A stretch of DNA of 64,000 nucleotides from an uncultured Clostridia bacterium (lineage in GTDB: Bacteria > Bacillota > Clostridia > Christensenellales > Borkfalkiaceae): the NCBI GenBank assembly GCA_934271735.1, contig CAKQSB010000011.1, forward strand, positions 1 through 64,000. Direction: 5' to 3'. The position numbers and the translations under genes are program-made. Each line of letters begins with the position of its first letter. The stretch's first letter is position 1. The notes beneath the pieces are model-generated. The model had not been told where the DNA came from. It did no database searches and worked only from the letters and a program-made list of their open reading frames with translations. Positions 35,218 to 41,846 of this stretch are shown here, piece after piece.

Positions 35218-35946
35218 ATGAGAAAACATACGAGATTTGTCGCTTTGCTTTTAGTCGCATTATGTTTCGTAACGGCAAGTTTCACGTTGTGCGGTTGCGA
35301 TACGTTACGGAATATAATGGATAATCTCGGTCATTACGGCGGCAATAGCGGCAGCGAAAAAGAGAAAGAATCGAAAAACTCCGCAGAATACGCACGGCAG
35401 GCGAAAGTCGTTAAAACCAACGTAAGAAAAGATTCGGGTTCGAACAAACTCGTTCCCGCGAGCGACGTTATAGCGCGCGGGCTTCACGACGACGTAACCG
35501 TGGAATCCTGGTACGACGACGATAATTATTGTTATATCGTATATCTCGGCAGGATAGAGAACTTTATTCTGCACGATATCCATACTTTTCAGTATACGGA
35601 AGATTATCGTGTGTACGGCAAAGTAAACGTGAAACTTAACGTCGCCACGACGGAAACGGTGGAGACCTCGTATAAACGCACGGTGCAACGCTCAACCTCG
35701 AGAACGATAGAAAGTTCCCTGAAAACGAGCCTGGGGGCTAAGGTAACTTCGAAAAAAGGCGTGTTTGAGGACGAGGTCAGCGCGAATATCGAGGGGCAAC
35801 TTAAAAACACCTGGAGCAGTACGCTTGTGGAAACGAGCGAGGACTATTACAGGCAAGTGGTTACGAGAAGCGAAGAGATCACGCGCGAACTTACTCTCGA
35901 CTACGACGAATGTAAAGACGGAATGTGGTATGCCAGCCAAGAATAA
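35218..35946 (+). CDS. 5' part of an interrupted lipoprotein gene, beta-rich
   Basis: 242 residues. Lipoprotein signal MRKHTRFVALLLVALCFVTA with lipobox TLCGC near 27, a charged linker, then a domain with long Ser/Thr-rich strands (ETSYKRTVQRSTSRTIESSL, VTSKKGVFEDEVSANIEG, STLVETSEDYYRQ). Alternating Ser/Thr strands recall aerolysin/ETX-MTX2 pore-forming folds, a weak resemblance. The last four codons (ASQE) and stop come from an inserted fold-back element beginning at 35929-35931; the frame resumes at 36207-36209 beyond it. Without the insertion the protein would be about 450 residues. Confidence 0.75.
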   Translation: MRKHTRFVALLLVALCFVTASFTLCGCDTLRNIMDNLGHYGGNSGSEKEKESKNSAEYARQAKVVKTNVRKDSGSNKLVPASDVIARGLHDDVTVESWYDDDNYCYIVYLGRIENFILHDIHTFQYTEDYRVYGKVNVKLNVATTETVETSYKRTVQRSTSRTIESSLKTSLGAKVTSKKGVFEDEVSANIEGQLKNTWSSTLVETSEDYYRQVVTRSEEITRELTLDYDECKDGMWYASQE

Positions 35947-36208
35947 AACGAACCTTGCCAAAATGCCGCTATTTCCGCGCTTTTCGTCAAATTATCGCTT
36001 GAAGTACGGCAAGTACGTCTGCGCGAGTCTTTACCAAAAATCATCGGAAATATCGGCATTTTGGTCGGAACGAGTCTGACGGCGGATTTTTAGACTAAGA
36101 CAAGGCGCGCGAGCGCGTTAATACTCTATGTATAACACGGGAGCGGAACGCAGTATTAGTCAAAAATACGCCGTCAAACCAGGGGTCGTTTTATTCTTGG
36201 CTGGCATA
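35929..36208. mobile_element. MITE-like fold-back element with 22-bp perfect terminal inverted repeats
   Basis: The ends at 35931-35952 and 36185-36206 are exact inverted complements starting TGCCAGCCAAG, flanked by TA on both sides. Inside are two further imperfect palindromes: 35958-35977 with 36045-36064 (19 of 20), and 36077-36097 with 36157-36176. No open frame for a transposase. Size (~276 bp), TIRs and TA flanks fit a non-autonomous element; no matching autonomous partner is in the window. Diverged relatives at 30877 and 33591. Confidence 0.82.
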
Positions 36209-36840
36209 ACTATGCGATCTGCACGGATATAGACGTGTACGCCGCCGTTTGTTATAACATCGTAAATGCAGACGTTACTTACAACTATTATACCGATACA
36301 GTCGGCAAGATAGGCGAAAAAGTTTTTTCTTCCACGGGCGAGGATTTTACGGCGGTTGCCGAAAGATTCGAGCTTGATTTGTCGTCGTTTGTGTTCGAAA
36401 AGCCCGAAAATTATATCAGCAATCACCCCGTTGCGGAAATCACCTGCGTAGGCGCGGAAACAAAACTTACCGTGCAGAAGGGAACTACGGTTTATCCCCG
36501 TATCACTTTCGACGAAGTGAAGAAAAAGGACGGAACAACCGCCCCCGCCCTTAAATATTATTATGAGAACGGTTACAGGCATATCGATATAAAAGTCGAG
36601 ATGAATTTCAACAGCGCGTTGACGAAGATGCATATTTATATCTGCCCCGTAGCCGATCGCGAAACCGCGGTTTTTCATCAGGAAGAGTTGAAGAACGGGT
36701 ATAAAACGTTTAATGCCGAAAGGTTGGAGTTGTCGAGATTCGTCGACTTCGGCGTGTTTTACATAGGTTTGAGAAACGCAAACGTTCTCGATGATTTCGT
36801 CGTTTCGGGAATAAAAGTCACGATAAAAATTTACAGATAA
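36209..36840 (+). pseudogene. 3' part of the interrupted lipoprotein gene
   Basis: After the element the frame reads NYAICTDIDVYAAVCYNIVN and continues ~210 codons to a stop at 36840, beta-rich, including NSALTKMHIYICPVADRETA. It is in the same phase as the upstream half: removing 276 bases joins GMWY to NYAICT without a stop. No ribosome binding site precedes any start here (GTG 36235 is the first), so translation on its own is unlikely. Confidence 0.72.
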
Positions 36841-36879
36841 GAGACGTAAATAAATACAGTCGGCAAAAACATAAAACAA

Positions 36880-36920
36880 AAGCCGCCGCCTTTGGTTTAT
36901 ATCCGGGCGGCGGCTTATAT
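36880..36920. terminator. Bidirectional terminator between the broken gene and tetR
   Basis: AAGCCGCCGCC (36880-36890) pairs exactly with GGCGGCGGCTT (36906-36916). Confidence 0.72.
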
Positions 36921-36936
36921 TGTATAATATTGTTTA

Positions 36937-37542
36937 TCAGTCTTCCGTGAAAAGGGTTATTATCATCGATTTGACTTTATTTTTCATAACCGCGTAATCG
37001 AGATAATCGTGCGTGTCGTAAACGAATTCGTGCGCGAACGACTGAATTACGTTCATGGCAAGATGTACTCTTTCTTTAACGTTCGGCTTGTCGTAACCGA
37101 ATTTTTCGAGCTTCTCGGTGACAACATCGGTGATTTTATCCTGCAAACTTAAAAATTCGGCGTTTACTTCATTATCGCTCCCTTCTAAAGCGTGCAATGC
37201 GCTGTGAAGGTGAGCGTTGTCCTTATGCGCCTTTATCGTCGCGTCGATATACGCGGCGGAAATCTCTCCGATATCGAGCGGAACGGAAACGTTTTCCCAT
37301 AAAGCTTCGAAAGGTTTGGTCACTTTATCGATATATATTTTAAGCACGTAAAGAAGAATATCGCGTTTATCCTTAAAATAGCTGTAAACTATTCCCGTGG
37401 AAACGCCCGCGCGTTTGGCGATCTCCTGTGTGTTGGCATTATAATAGCCGACTTCCGCAAAAAGCTCGTAGCTTGCGTTGATTATTTTCTGCTTCTTTTC
37501 GCTCGACCGCTCCTGCTGCGGCTGTCTTATCGTTTTTTCCAT
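36937..37542 (-). CDS. TetR/AcrR family transcriptional regulator
   Basis: 201 residues. N-terminal TetR HTH: KKQKIINASYELFAEVGYYN, ANTQEIAKRAGVSTGIVYSY and FKDKRDILLYVL (~18-68); the rest is a helical ligand domain without a recognised signature. It is divergent from the feo operon, and a palindrome lies between the two -35 boxes, so control of feo and of itself is a reasonable inference; iron regulation by a TetR protein would be atypical. Its -10 box ends six bases before the ATG, and no Shine-Dalgarno is present, so the mRNA may be leaderless. Confidence 0.92.
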   Translation of the reverse strand: MEKTIRQPQQERSSEKKQKIINASYELFAEVGYYNANTQEIAKRAGVSTGIVYSYFKDKRDILLYVLKIYIDKVTKPFEALWENVSVPLDIGEISAAYIDATIKAHKDNAHLHSALHALEGSDNEVNAEFLSLQDKITDVVTEKLEKFGYDKPNVKERVHLAMNVIQSFAHEFVYDTHDYLDYAVMKNKVKSMIITLFTED

Positions 37543-37548
37543 AATTCC

Positions 37549-37577
37549 ATTATATAATATTCCGAAAAAAAAAGCAA
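37549..37577 (-). promoter_or_regulatory. tetR promoter, predicted leaderless
   Basis: On the minus strand TTGCTT (37572-37577), 17 bp, TATAAT (37549-37554). The expected transcription start coincides with the A of the tetR ATG. Confidence 0.65.
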
Positions 37578-37591
37578 TAAAAAAATTTATG

Positions 37592-37613
37592 AATATGAAA
37601 AAATGTTCATATT
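37592..37613. promoter_or_regulatory. Candidate TetR operator
   Basis: Perfect inverted repeat AATATGAA / TTCATATT around a 6-base spacer, located between the tetR and feo -35 boxes. Confidence 0.55.
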
Positions 37614-37618
37614 TTTGC

Positions 37619-37647
37619 TTGACAAGGGAAACTGGCGGTGTTATAAT
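37619..37647 (+). promoter_or_regulatory. Consensus promoter for the feo operon
   Basis: TTGACA 37619-37624, 17 bp, TATAAT 37642-37647, both perfect. Confidence 0.88.
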
Positions 37648-37653
37648 AAATGC

Positions 37654-37787
37654 GAAATTGAAATTTCATTCACATTTATAAGCCGAATGAGTAAGCCATA
37701 GGTTCGGTTTATACGAGCGAAACCCAAACACCTCCGATCAATCGGAAAATCATATTTCGCCCGGTTAAGTGAAAAAGGAGAGAAGGT
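37654..37787 (+). promoter_or_regulatory. Long structured 5' leader of the feo operon
   Basis: About 134 nt. Possible stems: AGCCGAA (37681-37687) with TTCGGTT (37703-37709); GCGAAA (37717-37722) with TTTCGC (37755-37760), enclosing CCGA/TCGG (37734-37745). No NiCo, Mn or other riboswitch consensus that I know is evident. Regulatory function is inferred only from length, pairing and position. Confidence 0.4.
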
Positions 37788-38000
37788 ATGCCGATAGTAT
37801 TAGCGCCGATTAACCAACAGCTCAGGATCGTCCGGATAGCAGCGGACGATAAGCTTAAAAAACATCTCGAAAGCCTCGGGATAACGTTGGACGGCGAGAT
37901 AACTGTTATAAGTTCGAGCGGCGGAAGCGTTGTCGTTAAAGTTAAAGACGGACGTATCGCCCTCGACGGTAACCTTTCGACGAAAATTTTCGTTGCGTAA
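37788..38000 (+). CDS. feoA: FeoA-domain protein 1
   Basis: 70 residues, ribosome binding site AAAAAGGAGAG. SH3-like FeoA fold: LRIVRIAADDKLKKHLESLG, the sequence ITLDGEITVISSSGGSVVVK, then DGRIALDGNLSTKIFV. FeoA proteins bind or regulate FeoB in ferrous iron uptake. First of two tandem FeoA genes before feoB. Confidence 0.93.
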   Translation: MPIVLAPINQQLRIVRIAADDKLKKHLESLGITLDGEITVISSSGGSVVVKVKDGRIALDGNLSTKIFVA

Positions 38001-38069
38001 AATTTACGTAAGATTTTGGTCGGTTAAAATTTGTAATCAATCAGTTTTGATGATTTAAGGAGAAATAAA

Positions 38070-38303
38070 ATGGAGAAAACACTCAATTTGTTTGAGATCG
38101 GCGAGCACGGAACGGTAAAATCCGTGGTCGGCGAAGGCAAAATCAAAAGACGTCTTTTCGATATGGGCATTACTCCCGGCGCAGACGTTCTGATGAGAAA
38201 GAAAGCTCCCCTCGGCGATCCCATTGAGATCACGATCAGAGGCTATGAACTCACGCTTCGTAAAACCGAGGCCGTTTGCGTTAATGTGGAGGTAAGCAAA
38301 TAA
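38070..38303 (+). CDS. feoA: FeoA-domain protein 2
   Basis: 77 residues, ribosome binding site AAGGAGA. Typical FeoA: GTVKSVVGEGKIKRRLFDMG, ITPGADVLMRKKAPLGDPIE, then ITIRGYELTLRKTEAVCVNV. The stop shares a base with the feoB start (TAATG), so translation is coupled. Confidence 0.95.
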   Translation: MEKTLNLFEIGEHGTVKSVVGEGKIKRRLFDMGITPGADVLMRKKAPLGDPIEITIRGYELTLRKTEAVCVNVEVSK

Positions 38304-40816
38304 TGATGAAAAGATTTGCTTTGGCAGGTAATCCGAACTGCGGTAAAACGACGCTTTTCAACAGTTTGACGGGTTCTACGGCTCACGTCGGCAACTGGCC
38401 GGGCGTAACGGTCGACAAGCGCGACGGCGTTTACAAAAAATGCGCCGAACCTATCGCGATAATCGACCTTCCCGGTATTTATTCGCTTTCGCCGTACACT
38501 CCGGAAGAAGTAATCGCGAGAAATTACGTTCTGGACGAAAAGCCCGACTGCGTAATCAACATCGTAGACGCTACCAACTTGGAGCGTAACCTTTATTTAA
38601 CCACGCAGATCCTCGAAATGGACGTCCCCGTGGTCGTTGCGCTTAACATGATCGACGCCGTTGAAAAGGTCGGCGATAAAATCGACGAAAAAGCTCTCGA
38701 AAAGAGCCTCGGCGTTCCCGTTGTTAAAATATCCGCTCTTAAAGAAAAAGGTCTTAAAGAGCTTATGGATAAGGCTTACAACGAGAGCAAGAAAAAGCGC
38801 GAAGGCGTAACCGTTTTAAAGGATTCGCCCCTGGCGCACGTTATCGGCGACGTTAAAATCGCTCTCGAGGGACAAAAGGTTGCGAACCCCTTGTTCCACG
38901 CAATCAAACTTGTGGAAAACGACGAAATCGAAGTGGCGATGCATAAAGATACCGTCGGAATGGTAAATGCTTTCAAAAAGACCTTCAACGACGACATGTT
39001 CGGAAACGACTTCGAAGCTTTGGTTGCGGACGCGAGATATAAATACATATCCAAGCATTTCGCTCCCGTCGTAACTCATAAAAACAAAGATAAATTCAAA
39101 ACTTCCGCTTCCGATAAGGCGGATAAGGTTTTAACGCATAAGGTTTGGGGTATCCCGATTTTCCTTGTAGTTCTGTTCCTTATCTTCCACCTTACGTTCT
39201 CCGAAAACCTGTTCTTCTTAAACGGATTCGGCGACGGTTGGATGCCTTCTCTTTCCGATAACGAAGCGTTCCTCGAAAAAGACGAAAACGGCAAAATCGT
39301 TTACGCGGACGATCTCGAATACGTTATGAACGAAAACGGCGATTACGTTATGGCTGACGGCGAAGGCGTAACCAAGAACGAAGACGGAACTTACACGGCG
39401 ATCGTCGACGGCGAAGAGATAGAAGGTCTCGTAGCCGACGAAGAAGGTCACCTCGGAAGTCTTGTTCCCGAGCTTAACTACGGCGGAAGATGGCTCGCCA
39501 CGATTTATGACGGAACGTTGTATTCGCCCGGCGTTGCGATAAATAACATCTGGAACGATATGATCGTAGGCGAAATCGCGGGTCGTATTCAGGGTGCGGT
39601 TGAAGAAAGCAAAATGGCGGACTGGGCAAAAGGACTTATCAATAACGGTATTATCGACGGTATCACGGCGGTTCTTTCCTTCCTTCCCCCGATTCTCGTA
39701 TTGTTCTTATTCTTCTCGATTCTCGAAGATTCGGGATATATGGCTCGTATCGCGTTCATTCTCGACAGAATGTTCCGTAAATTCGGGCTTTCGGGCAGAG
39801 CTTTCCTTCCTATGATAATGGGCTTCGGATGTTCTGTTCCCGCAATGATCAACACCAGAACTTTGGCAGACGAAAAAGAAAGGACGGCAACCGTTCGCGT
39901 TATCCCGTTCTTCTCCTGCGGAGCTAAGCTTCCTATCCTTACAGCCGTTGCCGGCGCGCTTGTTATCGGCACGGGCGTAAGCGCGGACGTTATAACTTAC
40001 TCGATGTACCTTCTCGGTATCATAACCGCAATCGTCTCCGTACTTTTAATGAGAAGCACCTCGCTCAAAGGCGAAACGCCTCCGTTCATAATGGAACTTC
40101 CCGCATATCACGCGCCGCAGTTCAAGAACCTTATGGCTCACCTTTGGGATAAGACGAAGCACTTCGTAAAGAAAGCGTTTACGATAATCCTTGCTTCGAC
40201 TATCGTAATCTGGGTTCTCACTCACTTCGATTTCTCCTGGCATTTACTTGCGGACGAAGAAATCAATCAGAGTATTCTTGCAAACATATCGATGCTTGTT
40301 CAGCCTATCTTCACCCCGCTCGGCTTCGGCAGCCAGCTCGGAGAATTCGGTTGGGTATTCGTTCTTGCGGCTGTCTCCGGACTTATCGCAAAGGAAAACG
40401 TTATTTCGACGTTCGGAACGCTCGCGGCTTGTCTTATGGCTAACCCCGTCGTCGCTTCCAAAATCGGTCTTGCGAACATTGCGAGCGAAGCCGGTATCGG
40501 CGCGGTAAAAGCAATGATTCTCGCAACGGATATTTCCGTTCCCGCGCTTCTTGCCTTTATAGCGTTCAATATGACGACTATCCCGTGCTTTGCGGCGGTA
40601 GGTACCGCGAAAGCCGAACTTCAGAACAAGAAACGTTATCAGTGGACGCTCCTCTTCTGGGTTGCGACCTCTTATCTCGTAGCTTCGATGATTTACACGA
40701 TCGGATCATGGTGGTGGACGGCGTTTATCTGGGCGGCAGCTATCGCGGTAGTAACCGTTATCATCGTTATGAGAAACAAGAGACTTGCCGAAAAACAAAA
40801 CGGATTGCTTGCTTAA
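38303..40816 (+). CDS. feoB: Ferrous iron transport protein B
   Basis: 837 residues. N-terminal G domain: G1 GNPNCGKTT (8-16), G3 DLPGIYSLSPY, G4 NMID, then helical GDI domain. The membrane part has about ten segments with the Gate motifs around GCSVPAMINTRTLADEKERT (~514) and FFSCGAKLPIL. ATG 38303 or 38306 both fit GGAGG. Unusual: between the first two membrane segments (~312-392) there is a ~75-residue acidic insert with DENGKIVYADDLEY, NENGDYVMADGEGV and NEDGTYTAIVDGEE units, beta-hairpin-like, in what should be an outside loop. Confidence 0.96.
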   Translation: MMKRFALAGNPNCGKTTLFNSLTGSTAHVGNWPGVTVDKRDGVYKKCAEPIAIIDLPGIYSLSPYTPEEVIARNYVLDEKPDCVINIVDATNLERNLYLTTQILEMDVPVVVALNMIDAVEKVGDKIDEKALEKSLGVPVVKISALKEKGLKELMDKAYNESKKKREGVTVLKDSPLAHVIGDVKIALEGQKVANPLFHAIKLVENDEIEVAMHKDTVGMVNAFKKTFNDDMFGNDFEALVADARYKYISKHFAPVVTHKNKDKFKTSASDKADKVLTHKVWGIPIFLVVLFLIFHLTFSENLFFLNGFGDGWMPSLSDNEAFLEKDENGKIVYADDLEYVMNENGDYVMADGEGVTKNEDGTYTAIVDGEEIEGLVADEEGHLGSLVPELNYGGRWLATIYDGTLYSPGVAINNIWNDMIVGEIAGRIQGAVEESKMADWAKGLINNGIIDGITAVLSFLPPILVLFLFFSILEDSGYMARIAFILDRMFRKFGLSGRAFLPMIMGFGCSVPAMINTRTLADEKERTATVRVIPFFSCGAKLPILTAVAGALVIGTGVSADVITYSMYLLGIITAIVSVLLMRSTSLKGETPPFIMELPAYHAPQFKNLMAHLWDKTKHFVKKAFTIILASTIVIWVLTHFDFSWHLLADEEINQSILANISMLVQPIFTPLGFGSQLGEFGWVFVLAAVSGLIAKENVISTFGTLAACLMANPVVASKIGLANIASEAGIGAVKAMILATDISVPALLAFIAFNMTTIPCFAAVGTAKAELQNKKRYQWTLLFWVATSYLVASMIYTIGSWWWTAFIWAAAIAVVTVIIVMRNKRLAEKQNGLLA

Positions 40817-40838
40817 TCAAAGCGTTTTAAAAAACAAT

Positions 40839-40870
40839 CAGGGAGTATAAAATACAGGGAGTATAAAATA
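40839..40870 (+). repeat. 16-bp tandem duplication including the ribosome binding site
   Basis: CAGGGAGTATAAAATA occurs twice in tandem (40839-40854, 40855-40870), so GGGAG is duplicated in front of the 40870 gene. Confidence 0.9.
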
Positions 40871-41043
40871 TGGGACCGTTTGAAATTCTTCTTATAATTG
40901 CCTGCGCGGCTGTGGTTATTTCCGTAAGCGTGGTTTCGATAATAAGAAAGAAACAAGGAAAACACGATTGCGATTGCGGCGGCGATTGCGCGCATTGCTC
41001 GGGTTGCCGGTATAATGCGGCTCAGAAAAATAATAAAAAATAA
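40870..41043 (+). CDS. FeoB-associated Cys-rich membrane protein
   Basis: 57 residues: one N-terminal transmembrane segment (FEILLIIACAAVVISVSVVS), basic RKKQGK, then CDCGGDCAHCSGCRY. This is the pattern of the FeoB-associated Cys-rich family that follows feoB in many Bacillota, possibly an iron or metal-cluster ligand at the membrane. Ribosome binding site GGGAG, duplicated. Last gene of the feo operon. Confidence 0.9.
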   Translation: MGPFEILLIIACAAVVISVSVVSIIRKKQGKHDCDCGGDCAHCSGCRYNAAQKNNKK

Positions 41044-41050
41044 TTTCTTG

Positions 41051-41084
41051 ACGCTCCCCGAGCTTTCGGGGGGCGTTTACTTTG
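41051..41084 (+). terminator. Terminator after the feo operon
   Basis: ACGCTCCCCGA / TCGGGGGGCGT with one G-U, short loop, then TTACTTT. The T tract is imperfect. Confidence 0.65.
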
Positions 41085-41144
41085 ATAATGAGTTAGCTTA
41101 GACTAACGAAAAAGACGAAAGGGATATAAACAAGGAGATGACTT

Positions 41145-41846
41145 ATGGCTTTAATAGAATTAAAAAACGTAAGCCGAGTATATAAAAGCGGCGAACACGA
41201 ACAAAAAGCGTTGAACGAAGTGAATTTAAATCTCGAGGAGGGTAAATTCGTCGTAATTTTAGGACCGAGCGGAGCGGGGAAGAGTACGCTTCTGAATCTT
41301 CTCGGAGGACTTGACAGCCCCACGAGCGGCACGATAACCGTAGACGGCAAGGATATATCGAAACTTTCTAACGACGAGCTTGCCGATTACAGAGCTTCTA
41401 CGGTCGGATTTGTTTTCCAGTTTTACAATCTTATCCCCACGCTTACGGTAAAGGAAAACGTGGAACTCGTCAAATCCATTGCGCCCAAGGCTTTCCCCGC
41501 GGAAAAGATGCTCGACGAGGTCGGGCTTAAAGACCATCTGCACAATTTTCCCGCGGAGCTTTCGGGCGGCGAGCAACAGAGAGTCTCCATTGCGAGAGCT
41601 TTGGCTAAAAACCCGCAGATACTTCTTTGCGACGAGCCGACGGGCGCGTTGGACTCCGAAACGGGCGCGCTTGTTTTGAAATTGCTTCTTAAAATGGCAA
41701 GGGATTACGGTAAGACCATAATAGTCGTAACGCATAACCAGAATATCGCCAAAATGGCGGACAGAATAATAAGGGTTAAAAACGGCGAGATAAAATCGGT
41801 CGAGGATCAGACCGAACCTCTTTCCGTGGACGAGGTGGACTGGTAA
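41145..41846 (+). CDS. ABC transporter ATP-binding protein, MacB/LolD type
   Basis: 233 residues. Walker A GPSGAGKST (~40), Q-loop FVFQFYNLIPTLTVKENVEL (~88), signature LSGGEQQRVSIARAL (~142), Walker B ILLCDEPTGALD (~165), H-loop VVTHN. The QFYNLIPTLT motif is typical of the subfamily that works with FtsX-type permeases. The stop overlaps the permease start (TAATG), and AAGGAGATG precedes the ATG. Confidence 0.96.
   Translation: MALIELKNVSRVYKSGEHEQKALNEVNLNLEEGKFVVILGPSGAGKSTLLNLLGGLDSPTSGTITVDGKDISKLSNDELADYRASTVGFVFQFYNLIPTLTVKENVELVKSIAPKAFPAEKMLDEVGLKDHLHNFPAELSGGEQQRVSIARALAKNPQILLCDEPTGALDSETGALVLKLLLKMARDYGKTIIVVTHNQNIAKMADRIIRVKNGEIKSVEDQTEPLSVDEVDW

Noticed and set aside
37654..37787. 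Known riboswitch class in the feo leader
   Set aside because: I looked for NiCo-, Mn- and cobalamin-type conserved blocks and found none; kept only as a structured leader.
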